Part shown: one piece after another, positions 8,459 to 16,622 of the stretch
Layout: the number at the start of each line of letters is the position of its first letter
How positions within the stretch are numbered: position 1 is the first letter of the stretch
Assembly (NCBI GenBank): GCA_934097085.1
Contig: CAKONK010000001.1
Span: forward strand, 78,165 to 142,164
Source: an uncultured Bacilli bacterium
GTDB taxonomy: Bacteria > Bacillota_I > Bacilli_A > RF39 > UBA660
DNA length: 64,000 bases
Direction: 5' to 3'
Position numbers and translations under genes: made by a program
Notes under the pieces: model-generated
Database searches by the model: none
What the model saw: the letters and a program-made list of their open reading frames with translations, nothing else
Told to the model about the DNA's origin: nothing

Positions 8459-10063
8459 TCAGTTATGATTATTTTCTTCTAATAAAAAATTTAATTTCGT
8501 AAAATTAAAGTATATATTTATGCTTTTATCATTAAATATTTCAATTCTTTTAATAAGTTTTAGAACAAGTCCTCTTGTAGGATTATTCATAAATTCTTTT
8601 ATTAGTTTATTACACTTTTCATCACTATTTTCTTCATCATCATTTTTGTTTACATATTTTGATAGTATCTCTTTTTCTTCTTCTAATTTAGATATTTCAT
8701 CATTTAGTTTAGCACTTATTCTTAAAAACATTTCTTCGGTAATTTTTTCTTCAAGTTTATCCATATACATCTTATCATTTTGTTCTTTTTTCTTTTTGAT
8801 TTCTTTTAGGGCTTCATCATATCTTGCATATCTATCATTTTGCTTATTTGCATTTTTATAATATGCTTTTGCTTTCTGCAAAGTTATATCATTATTTAAA
8901 CATTTTTCAAATATTTTTTTAAGCTGATTGATTACAATTTCTTCCAATGTATCATAATTAAATGAATGTGATGTGCATAATTGCTGTTTTGAATACATCC
9001 TATAATAATTACAAACAATATATGTTTTACCTCTTTTATTAGGTTTGCATATAGATATTTTGTGTTTACAATCTCCACAGAAAAGTATTCCGTCTAATAA
9101 TCTATATATTTCTTTATGTGGTTTTACTTTGCAATTTTTAAGCATTTCTTGTACTTTATCAAAAGTTTTTCTATCAACTAATGCTTCGTGAGTATTCTTA
9201 ACAATTATCCAATCATCTTTATCATTAGGAACAACTTTTCTAATTTTATAACTAATTCTACTTCTTCTATTTTGTACCATATCTCCTAAATATAATTCAT
9301 TAGATAAAATGCCTTTAACTGTTTTGGAACTCCATATTCCTTTCCTAGACATTTCACCCACTCTTTTGTTATCTCTGAGCAGGCACATTGTAGGAACATT
9401 ATCTTTAGTTAATTTATCTTTAATTTGATAATATGTCATTCCGTTTCCTGCTAACCTAAATATTTCTTTTACTATTGGAGCTTCTTTTGAATCTGGAATT
9501 AAATGATTTTTGTCTTTAGGATCTTTTGTATACCCAAATGGAGTACAACCACCAACCCATTTTCCTTTTTGCTGCATTGATTTTAATGCTGTTCTTATTT
9601 TCTTTGAATTATCCCTAGAATACATATCATTTATGACTGATTTAAATGGAGCAATATCATTATTACAAGTATCCAAAAATGTATCAATTCCATCAAGTAA
9701 AGCAACATATCTAACCCTGTGAAGTGGAAAATATTTTTCAACATACTCACCAGTTGCAATATAATCTCTACCCAACCTTGATAAATCCTTTGTAATAACC
9801 ATATCAATCTTTCCATTTTCAATATCTTTTATCATTCTAATAAACGCTGGTCTATCAAAATTAGTACCAGTATATCCATCATCTATATAAACATCTACTA
9901 ATGTATATCCATTTTTCTTCACATACTCCATTAAAACGGATTTTTGATTATTAACACTTAAACTACCAGTAGAATCTACTTTATCTAAATCCTCTTTAGA
10001 TAGTCTTATATAAATTGCTACCCTAAATATTATTTGTTTTACTTCACTTAATAAATTAAACAT
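8459..10063 (-). CDS. Large serine recombinase, TnpX/TndX-like
   Basis: This enzyme integrates and excises the element by serine-mediated strand exchange. The 534-residue protein has the catalytic N-terminal resolvase domain (about 14-165) with IYIRLSKED and, further on, DLSRLGRDY; the catalytic serine is expected in the RLS of the first motif. A recombinase domain follows, then a zinc ribbon (LFCGDCKHK ... VCNYY ... QQLCTSH) and a coiled coil rich in Lys and Glu (about 410-490). The gene ends six bases from the left attachment core, the usual place for an integrase. AAGGAGAAC precedes the start. Confidence 0.93.
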   Translation of the reverse strand: MFNLLSEVKQIIFRVAIYIRLSKEDLDKVDSTGSLSVNNQKSVLMEYVKKNGYTLVDVYIDDGYTGTNFDRPAFIRMIKDIENGKIDMVITKDLSRLGRDYIATGEYVEKYFPLHRVRYVALLDGIDTFLDTCNNDIAPFKSVINDMYSRDNSKKIRTALKSMQQKGKWVGGCTPFGYTKDPKDKNHLIPDSKEAPIVKEIFRLAGNGMTYYQIKDKLTKDNVPTMCLLRDNKRVGEMSRKGIWSSKTVKGILSNELYLGDMVQNRRSRISYKIRKVVPNDKDDWIIVKNTHEALVDRKTFDKVQEMLKNCKVKPHKEIYRLLDGILFCGDCKHKISICKPNKRGKTYIVCNYYRMYSKQQLCTSHSFNYDTLEEIVINQLKKIFEKCLNNDITLQKAKAYYKNANKQNDRYARYDEALKEIKKKKEQNDKMYMDKLEEKITEEMFLRISAKLNDEISKLEEEKEILSKYVNKNDDEENSDEKCNKLIKEFMNNPTRGLVLKLIKRIEIFNDKSINIYFNFTKLNFLLEENNHN

Positions 10064-10131
10064 TTTTGTTCTCCTTCCCTAGTAAAACAAATACATCTTA
10101 AATATAGAATAAAAATCACTTAATTATTAAA

Positions 10132-10239
10132 CTATAAATTTATTTTTTCTAGTATAAAATTTTCTAATCCTTCGTAAAACAAATCATTAAAGTTTTCACC
10201 ATTTTCCTCGAAAAAATAGTTTATTTTAAATTCATTCAT
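10132..10239 (-). CDS. 35-residue small protein of the inserted element
   Basis: The frame starts MNEFKINYFFEENGENFND, ends KINL and has a good ribosome site (AAGGAG, 8 bases from the ATG). It lies upstream of the recombinase in the same direction, 68 bases away. Small acidic proteins of this style commonly sit next to large serine recombinases in Firmicutes integrative elements, where they may act as accessory or regulatory factors. No function can be read from the sequence. The rest of 10064-10404 holds no other gene that I can support. Confidence 0.6.
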   Translation of the reverse strand: MNEFKINYFFEENGENFNDLFYEGLENFILEKINL

Positions 10240-10404
10240 ATAATTCTCCTTTTATCTGTTTTCTCTAAAGATTTTTACTTCAATTAAAAATATGAATGAT
10301 ATCAATATAATATTCATTTCTTTGTTCATTTCAATAAATTTTCTTATCCTATTAAGAAAATCAATTATAGTAAATTAAAAAGAATAGATTTCTCTATTCA
10401 AATT

Positions 10405-11661
10405 TTAATAATCTAAACTATTTGGATCTAACAAAAAATCAAAAATACTCATTGTAATAATTCCATTTTCATTTCTTGTTCTCTTTATATAATCTTTAAC
10501 TATAATTATCTTTTTAAAATTATCATTTATTTTTAACAGTGGTCTTTCTTCCTGATTAATTTTTTCTTCATTAGGCATACTAAATGCCGATTGAATATAA
10601 ATTTTATTATTTCCTTTATTAGCAATAAAATCAACCTCTAGTTGTTTATAAGAAAATTCTTTTCCTTTTCTTTCTTTTAATTCGACTACACCAACATCAA
10701 CACTATATCCTCTTCTTTTTAGTTCTAAATATATGATATTTTCCATAATATGAGTTTCTTCATATTGTCTAAAATTAATGAAAGAATTTCGAAGTCCTAA
10801 ATCAGTAAAATAAAACTTATATGGTGTACTCATATATTTTTTCCCTTTTACATCATATCTTTCAGCTTTTTCTATTAAAAATGCTTCTTCAAGGTACTTT
10901 AAATACGCACTAATGGTTTTAGGATCAATATTTAACCCAGCTGTCGTTTTAAAAGTATCAGAAAGTTTTTTAGGATTTGATAATGATCCAATGGAAGAAG
11001 AAATAATTTCGACTAAATTCACAAGTTCAGTATCGTTTTTTATACCATTTCTTTCAATTACATCATTTATATATACATTTTTTTGTTGATCTTTTAAATA
11101 TGCTGCTTTGCGTTCGTCCGTTTTCATTGATACTACTAAAGGAAGACCACCATAAGTTAAATATTCTAACCAACCATCTAATTTATCCCCGTCATATACC
11201 GACATAAACTCATAATAAGAAAGTGGATATACTCTAATATCCTCGCCACGACCTCTAAATTCAGTTATTATATCAGAAGATAAAAATTTGGAGTTACTAC
11301 CAGTCACATAAATATCAATATTTGATTTTCGCAAAAGTCCATTCAAAACGGCTTCAAAGTTTGGAACTAATTGTATTTCATCAAGGATAATATAATATAT
11401 ATCATTATCAATCATTCTTTCCTTTATATACCCACTTAAATTCTTAGAAATTAATAATTCCTCGTTGTCAGAATCATCTAATGCAACTTTTATTATATGA
11501 TTTTCATTAACACCACATTCTAAAAGATAATTATAAAATAGTGTATTAAGTAAATAAGATTTACCACTTCTTCGGATTCCAGTTACAACCTTTATAAGTC
11601 CATCATTTTTAGCTTCGATAAGTCTATTTAAATAAAAATCTCGTTTTATTTCCATCATCAT
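10405..11661 (-). CDS. AAA ATPase with DUF4143 (orphan AAA family)
   Basis: The 418-residue protein has a Walker A motif GIRRSGKSYLL (about residues 27-37), a Walker B-like YIILDEIQ, a sensor motif VTGSNSKFLS, and the C-terminal DUF4143 region (about 200-370, with the helix KTISAYLKYLEEAFLI and the nuclease-like tail QLEVDFIANKG). Members of this large family are widespread in gut anaerobes, often in many copies, and their role is unknown. It lies inside the inserted element, 140 bases from its right end, so it is either cargo or part of its function. GAAGGGA precedes the ATG. Confidence 0.9.
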   Translation of the reverse strand: MMMEIKRDFYLNRLIEAKNDGLIKVVTGIRRSGKSYLLNTLFYNYLLECGVNENHIIKVALDDSDNEELLISKNLSGYIKERMIDNDIYYIILDEIQLVPNFEAVLNGLLRKSNIDIYVTGSNSKFLSSDIITEFRGRGEDIRVYPLSYYEFMSVYDGDKLDGWLEYLTYGGLPLVVSMKTDERKAAYLKDQQKNVYINDVIERNGIKNDTELVNLVEIISSSIGSLSNPKKLSDTFKTTAGLNIDPKTISAYLKYLEEAFLIEKAERYDVKGKKYMSTPYKFYFTDLGLRNSFINFRQYEETHIMENIIYLELKRRGYSVDVGVVELKERKGKEFSYKQLEVDFIANKGNNKIYIQSAFSMPNEEKINQEERPLLKINDNFKKIIIVKDYIKRTRNENGIITMSIFDFLLDPNSLDY

Positions 11662-11799
11662 CTATCCCTTCATAAACATTTTACCTTATTTTACAAATTT
11701 AATCAACTATGTATTCCCAAAAAAGTCAACTGTGGAGTTTTTTTAGAATACAAATTATTATGATTTATATTTATTTACCATCATAGTAGATATAAACCA

Positions 11800-11804
11800 T
11801 CAGG
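11800..11804 (-). repeat. Right attachment core (CCTGA)
   Basis: Gene-strand sequence GCAGTTCCTGATGGTTTA: ATPase N-terminal part upstream, element downstream. After the junction the frame runs only a few codons to a stop at 11781. Confidence 0.7.
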
Positions 11805-12629
11805 AACTGCCACAATAATGATGGTTACAGTTAAAGTAAGAACATAAAATAAATAGTTAAGCATAAGTGGTATATTTTTAACTGTTTCAATGATAAGTTC
11901 TAAATTAAAATTATTTTTTACAACAATTTGCATAAAAAGATAGGCAAAACTTGCTAGAAATGCACCAACATAACCAAGTTTACTGATACTTTTTGCAAGC
12001 ACTCTAAGTCTTGTTTTAAGGGGACTTTCACCCTTTTCCTCTTGAACACCGGAGGAAATACTTCCCATAAATGTTTTATCACCAATTTCAGTTACTTTAA
12101 TCTTAGCATTACCTTTGTATATTGTACTTCCACTGTAGACCTTATCGCCTATTTTTTTATGAACTTCTTTACTTTCCCCTGTAATAAAAGATTCATCTAC
12201 CTGAATGCTTCCCTCTTTAATAATACCATCGGCACATATTTTATCTCCAGAGGCACCATCAAGTATATCATTTATAACTATTTCTTTTGATGGAACAATA
12301 GTGAGTTTACCATTACGGTATACTTTTGCCGATATTTTACTACTTTCTTCGAATAATCTTTCAAATGCTTTATTAGAGCCATACTCACTTATCGATGAAA
12401 TAAAGGAAGCTAAAAAAATTGCAATAACAATTCCCAGCGTTTCATACCAGTCAAAATTTTTAAATAAAAAAACTATTTTAATCGAAAGTGCTATTAAAAG
12501 TATTTTTATTATCGGATCAGATAGCGACTCCAATAGTATCTTAAAAAATGTACTACTTTTCTTTCTTGTTATTTCATTACTACCATATTTTTTTCTTAAC
12601 TCTAAAACCTCTTTATCATTTAGTCCCAA
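11800..12629 (-). pseudogene. N-terminal third of the split Ca2+-type P-type ATPase
   Basis: About 276 residues of ATPase remain: cation-ATPase N-terminal motif (LRKKYGSNEITRKK), first transmembrane pair, actuator domain with the dephosphorylation motif ITGESKEV, a second transmembrane pair, and the start of the ion-binding helix (IIIVAVPDG). The frame then enters the inserted element and stops at 11781. Translation starts at a TTG (12627-12629) with GGAGGT eight bases upstream. Without the phosphorylation domain this fragment cannot pump; see 6725-8452 for the other part. Confidence 0.92.
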
Positions 12630-12692
12630 AGTAAAATACCTCCATTTAAGTATATTAAAGAAAGTAAAATATAATGACTATTTGACATGTAC

Positions 12693-12721
12693 TTTACATT
12701 TTAAAAAAAGTGTGCTATAAT
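12693..12721 (+). promoter_or_regulatory. Promoter of the 63-residue secreted peptide gene
   Basis: TTTACA (12693-12698), 17 bases, TATAAT (12716-12721). Confidence 0.75.
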
Positions 12722-12745
12722 TAAACTACTTAAGGGGGAAAAATA

Positions 12746-12937
12746 ATGAAAAAAAGTACATATTTTATTACAGTTACTATTATGAGTATACTAATTTGTT
12801 TAATTTCGGGAGCGCTTTATGTGTATGGTAAAGATATTAGTACAAATAATTATTCCTTAAACAAAATTAATTCAAATAAAATTATTGCTTATAATATGAA
12901 CAAAGAATTTACACAAAATAAAAAAGTTACTAAATAG
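12746..12937 (+). CDS. Small secreted or membrane-anchored protein, 63 residues
   Basis: It has a basic N-terminus, a hydrophobic segment at about residues 7-28 (signal peptide or anchor, with SGALYVYG after it) and a hydrophilic Asn/Lys-rich tail. Its own promoter, a strong ribosome site (AGGGGG, 9 bases from ATG) and a terminator overlapping its stop codon make it a complete single-gene unit, so it is very likely real. No family is recognised. It is divergent from the split ATPase gene. Confidence 0.7.
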   Translation: MKKSTYFITVTIMSILICLISGALYVYGKDISTNNYSLNKINSNKIIAYNMNKEFTQNKKVTK

Positions 12938-12953
12938 TTAGTAATTTTTTTTT
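12927..12953 (+). terminator. Terminator overlapping the stop of the small protein gene
   Basis: TTACTAA (12927-12933), loop ATAG, TTAGTAA (12938-12944), then nine T. The stop codon TAG at 12935-12937 is in the loop. Confidence 0.9.
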
Positions 12954-12957
12954 AATA

Positions 12958-13953
12958 TTATTTAATAATACCAACATTTTGAAATGAATATTCAGTATTT
13001 AACATTGGGTACTTTGCTAATATCTCCTCTTTATTATGTAATCTAGAAAACACCTCAATAAATAAGTTATCAACACTTACACTTCTTCCTTTATATACTC
13101 TATAATCGCTATTTAATAAATTCAAATCATTTTTAGCTCTTTCTTCGTAAGAACTTAAAAGCATATCACTCAGTTTAAACCCTAAAGATGATACATAATC
13201 CCTAAGCAAAACATTTGCATTATATCTAGAGTTAACTTCTATTGTCAAGGCATTATGGTTTTCTTTAGCATAACCAGGTAAATTTTCAGATAATACCCGC
13301 TCTTTAACATCTTTAAGTGTACCTTTACCATTTTCAAGCATAAAATTTTGATATGCATAAATACACTTATAAAATGCAAATTCAAGTAATTCTAAATATT
13401 TTCTTTGATAAAATAATTCTTTAATATCATTTGCATTAAATGTAATTTCTTTACCATCACTAGAACTTGTAAATACACAACCAAAATTTTCTGATGTAAC
13501 ATATTCTACAAAATGTTTAAATAAAGATAGTTTTTCATCATCGGTTATATCTAAATTATCGGAAAGCATCTCTTTTATAAGTCTATTTATCATTTCTTTT
13601 TTATTAGGAAAATCATTTTCAATAAAGTATAACATTACTCTTTCATCAGATAGTTCATATCTTGATTGATTTAGAATTTTTTCTTTCTTGTTATTTAGGT
13701 ATTCCTCAACTCCACTTAAGGATAATAACATATTAATTTTATCATATCCAAGAGATTTAATAGTATATAAACTAAGTAATTCTTCACTACTTACATTTTG
13801 ATCAAGCATTGGTAAAAGTTTATCTATATATTCTTTTATCAATGGTGATTTATAACCACATTTTTTACATTTATCCATATGAAAACTTCCTTTACATAAA
13901 GGACATCTATTTTCTTTTTTAATTTGTGAACATAAACTTTTTATACTATCCAT
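12958..13953 (-). CDS. Unknown protein with N-terminal zinc ribbon
   Basis: The 331-residue protein begins MDSIKSLCSQIKK and carries two CxxC pairs (RCPLCKG and KCKKCGY, about residues 16-33), a typical zinc ribbon. The rest is helical and matches nothing I recognise. A GTG six codons upstream (13971) is in frame, but the extended -10 element TGGTATACT ends only six bases before the ATG at 13953, so the message may start at the ATG itself and be leaderless. The gene is followed convergently by the terminator at 12927-12953. It lies downstream of the pseudo-ClpC group on the same strand. Confidence 0.75.
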   Translation of the reverse strand: MDSIKSLCSQIKKENRCPLCKGSFHMDKCKKCGYKSPLIKEYIDKLLPMLDQNVSSEELLSLYTIKSLGYDKINMLLSLSGVEEYLNNKKEKILNQSRYELSDERVMLYFIENDFPNKKEMINRLIKEMLSDNLDITDDEKLSLFKHFVEYVTSENFGCVFTSSSDGKEITFNANDIKELFYQRKYLELLEFAFYKCIYAYQNFMLENGKGTLKDVKERVLSENLPGYAKENHNALTIEVNSRYNANVLLRDYVSSLGFKLSDMLLSSYEERAKNDLNLLNSDYRVYKGRSVSVDNLFIEVFSRLHNKEEILAKYPMLNTEYSFQNVGIIK

Positions 13954-14062
13954 ATAATTAGTATACCACACTTCTAATTAATTAAAAATATAAACTCCAA
14001 TAAAATTTTATCAATAAATTAAGATATTTATCTTCTACATTTCATAAAAAAACTTAGAAATT

Positions 14063-14362
14063 TTATCTTCCTAAGTTACCTTTTATACTTAAAACAATTT
14101 CATTAAGTTTCTCCATAGTTTGATTATATATATCCTCTTGTTTAACAATCACTTTAGCATTTAATAAACTATTTGCATAAGATAAAATATCTTCATCGTC
14201 AATAAAATGTTCATTATAAAGAATCTTTAATAAACTTGAATATTCCATAAAACTTACTTGACTTATTCTATATTCAAGTACATAACTTTGCATTCTTTCA
14301 AGTGTTTTAGTGGCTTTAACCACTATTTTAAGCATATGTAATGGATATTCTTTATTATTCAT
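14063..14362 (-). CDS. Small helical protein, paralogue of the upstream gene
   Basis: The 99-residue protein is predicted to be all helical. It aligns along its length with the product of 14372-14656 (LERMQSYVLEYRIS versus LEKMHKYVLISRLD; ILSYANSLLNAKV versus ILKYANILSRAEV), so the two arose by tandem duplication. Nine bases separate them. No family is recognised. Their place directly after the ClpC-like gene suggests a partner or adaptor role, which is inference only. Confidence 0.7.
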   Translation of the reverse strand: MNNKEYPLHMLKIVVKATKTLERMQSYVLEYRISQVSFMEYSSLLKILYNEHFIDDEDILSYANSLLNAKVIVKQEDIYNQTMEKLNEIVLSIKGNLGR

Positions 14363-14371
14363 GTTTTGCCT

Positions 14372-14656
14372 CTATCTATGAATACTTTCTTTTGTGTATT
14401 TAATTTGATTTATAAGATCCTCAAGTTTTTCAGCACTTTCAACAAATATTTTTTCACTACCTAAAAGCACCTCTGCTCTTGAAAGAATATTAGCATATTT
14501 TAGTATAACGTAATCATTTAAAATCTTTTTTTCATATAAAGTCACTAATGAATCAACATATTCTTTAAAAGTATTCGTATCTAAACGGCTTATTAATACA
14601 TACTTATGCATTTTTTCTAAATACTCGATTATTTCACTTAAATTTTCATTATTCAT
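14372..14656 (-). CDS. Small helical protein, first of a paralogous pair
   Basis: This 94-residue protein is helical and charged, with no signal peptide. It has AAGGGGGA before the ATG and is expressed from a consensus promoter at 14680-14708, which starts right at the end of the ClpC-like gene, so the pair can be transcribed independently of it. It is homologous to the next gene. Function unknown. Confidence 0.72.
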   Translation of the reverse strand: MNNENLSEIIEYLEKMHKYVLISRLDTNTFKEYVDSLVTLYEKKILNDYVILKYANILSRAEVLLGSEKIFVESAEKLEDLINQIKYTKESIHR

Positions 14657-14679
14657 AATAGTCCCCCTTAACTGTGATA

Positions 14680-14708
14680 ATTATAGCATATTTTTACTTT
14701 TGTGTCAA
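14680..14708 (-). promoter_or_regulatory. Consensus promoter of the small paralogous pair
   Basis: On the minus strand TTGACA (14708-14703), 17 bases, TATAAT (14685-14680); both hexamers are perfect. Confidence 0.9.
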
Positions 14709-14709
14709 A

Positions 14710-16497
14710 TTACTGTAAAATAGCAGTATCAAAATAGATAACATCATCACTTGCACTATTAATAAATCCAATATTATTTTCTTTTAAAGTATAAATAACA
14801 ATTGCACTGTTAAAGGAAACATATTCATTATTATATTCCACTAAATTATTTTCTTTAGCTTTTTTTACTATATTATTAAAATTATAATTGTCTAAACTAT
14901 TTACTACAAATATGGTACTTGGATTATATTTAAGTTTATCAAATATTCGTTCCATATTAGCATTTACTTTTAAAATATCATAATTAATTGACGATGCTAA
15001 ATCATTTATTAGATTTTTATAATCACCTACAAAAGTTAAAACACTTACCCTATTATTTTCAAGTTTATTAATTATTTTATTAACAATGTTTTTATGATAA
15101 TCTTTCTTTAAATTATTTATTCTTTTTACTTTTTTAGAGTTATCAATAATATTATTTTTTAGTTCTAAAACATTTAATATATCCTCTTTGGTGGCTACTA
15201 CATTTTTACCACTTTTAAGTAAAGTTAAATCTTTTAAAAGTGTTTTTTCTTCTTTACTTTTGATAAGAGCCTCTTTAAAATTTCCAAGTTCAACATTATA
15301 TATTTTTTTAGTTTGTAAACTCTTTAATTTAAGCTCTTTTTCTTTAATAATACCATTTGAATAATTATATTTTACATATGAAAGCACGCTATCTAATAAT
15401 TCTATTGCTTTATCAGGGTTTTTCTTATTTGGAAAATAAACATTAGCAAGATGAACAAGTAATTCTACATCTTCATCAGAAATATTTACTTTATGAAAGT
15501 TCGTATATTCATCCTTAATATTTTTTAAAATATCAATAGTTTCATTTTCAGTAGGTTCTTTAATAAATATAGTTTCAAATCTCCTTGCTAAAGCTTTATC
15601 CTTAGCAAAATATTTTTCATATTCCTCTTTTGTAGTTGCACCAATACATTTAATATTACCTCTTGCAAGTGTTGGTTTTAAAATATCTCCTGCACTGATA
15701 GCACCTTCAGCAGCACCAGCATTAACCATTGTATGCATTTCATCAATAAATAAAATTACATTATCATTACCTTTTATTTGATCTAAAATATTATTAAGCC
15801 TTTCTTCGAACTCACCACGATATTTAGTACCCGCAATAAGCGAGGACATTGAAAGGGAAACAATTATAAAATCTTTAAATTTAAAAGGGACTTTATTTAG
15901 TTTTATTCTTCGAGCAATTTCTTCGACTATAGCACTTTTACCTACTCCGGCATCACCAATTAAAAGAGGGTTACACTTTTTCTTTCGAAGTAAAGTTTCA
16001 AGTATTAAATCAATTTCTTTTTCTCTACCAACAACTTTTTCATTACACGCAGCAGTTTCATTTAATATTTCCCCGTATTTAAGACATTTTAAATTGCTAA
16101 CTTGGTTATCATTTTTAAAATAATTATAGATATTGTCAACATCAACATCCATATTCATAAGTATTCTAATAGCTACACCTTCACCTTCATTTAAAATATT
16201 AAAAAATAAACTTTCTTCACTTGGATTTTCGGTTTGAGATATTATTTTTTTTAAAAGTGGTGTATAAATATTTACATTACTCGCATTTTTTTCAGATGGT
16301 ATATATTTATTTAATGTATCCAAAAAAGTATCATAAGTAACATTAAAGTTTTTCAAATATTTACTAACATTATTATCATATTTTAAAATTGCCAATAGTA
16401 AGTGTTCTGTACTTACATATTCTGACTGCATTCTTTGCTTTTCATCTTCGGCACTTCTAAATAATCTACATATATTTTCATCATAAACATTTTTCAT
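14710..16497 (-). CDS. ClpC/ClpB-like AAA+ protein with a decayed second ATPase domain
   Basis: The 595-residue protein has a Clp N-domain (about 1-140, SEYVSTEHLLLAIL), then a complete first AAA+ module: Walker A GDAGVGKSA (181-189), Walker B ILFIDEMH (248-255), GATTKEEYEKYF and the arginine-finger region LARRFETIF (303-311). The middle domain is short (about 385-425). The second AAA+ module is still traceable but ruined: FVGDYKNLINDLASSI replaces the Walker A loop, and the expected Walker B reads TIFVVNSLDNYNF. ClpC is normally near 810 residues, with a D2 that binds ClpP through an IGF/LGF loop, not seen here. It may bind substrates without feeding ClpP, or act with another Clp. Divergent from 16623-18014. 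Confidence 0.85.
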   Translation of the reverse strand: MKNVYDENICRLFRSAEDEKQRMQSEYVSTEHLLLAILKYDNNVSKYLKNFNVTYDTFLDTLNKYIPSEKNASNVNIYTPLLKKIISQTENPSEESLFFNILNEGEGVAIRILMNMDVDVDNIYNYFKNDNQVSNLKCLKYGEILNETAACNEKVVGREKEIDLILETLLRKKKCNPLLIGDAGVGKSAIVEEIARRIKLNKVPFKFKDFIIVSLSMSSLIAGTKYRGEFEERLNNILDQIKGNDNVILFIDEMHTMVNAGAAEGAISAGDILKPTLARGNIKCIGATTKEEYEKYFAKDKALARRFETIFIKEPTENETIDILKNIKDEYTNFHKVNISDEDVELLVHLANVYFPNKKNPDKAIELLDSVLSYVKYNYSNGIIKEKELKLKSLQTKKIYNVELGNFKEALIKSKEEKTLLKDLTLLKSGKNVVATKEDILNVLELKNNIIDNSKKVKRINNLKKDYHKNIVNKIINKLENNRVSVLTFVGDYKNLINDLASSINYDILKVNANMERIFDKLKYNPSTIFVVNSLDNYNFNNIVKKAKENNLVEYNNEYVSFNSAIVIYTLKENNIGFINSASDDVIYFDTAILQ

Positions 16498-16541
16498 ACA
16501 TTATAATTATGTTAAATGAAAATGTAATTTATTCATATTTA

Positions 16542-16570
16542 TTGAAAGTTTTATTAAAGTAATTTATAAT
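16542..16570 (+). promoter_or_regulatory. Promoter of the 463-residue unknown gene
   Basis: TTGAAA (16542-16547), 17 bases, TATAAT (16565-16570). Confidence 0.8.
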
Positions 16571-16622
16571 TAATATAGATAGAAAGGAAATCAATTATAT
16601 ATTAAATTGATTGAAAATTATT

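Larger units (their letters stand above)
8448..11804. mobile_element. 3.35-kb serine-recombinase element inserted in the P-ATPase gene
   Basis: The element is bounded by TCAGG at 8448-8452 and 11800-11804 (CCTGA on the gene strand) and contains a large serine recombinase, a 35-residue ORF and a DUF4143 ATPase gene. Removing 3352 bases from one copy of the 5-base core to the other restores the ATPase frame with the expected sequence AVPEGLPMM across the joint. TnpX/TndX-type recombinases, which this recombinase resembles, are known to recombine at GA dinucleotides, and the core contains GA. No conjugation gene or other cargo is present, so it is a minimal or reduced element. Confidence 0.85.

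Noticed and set aside
11690..11780. Possible terminator and transcript start at the right end of the inserted element
   Set aside because: The inverted repeat is only four bases long and no promoter is convincing.
12205..12720. Plus-strand open frame of 171 codons
   Set aside because: Antisense to the ATPase N-terminal part, which has clear family motifs.
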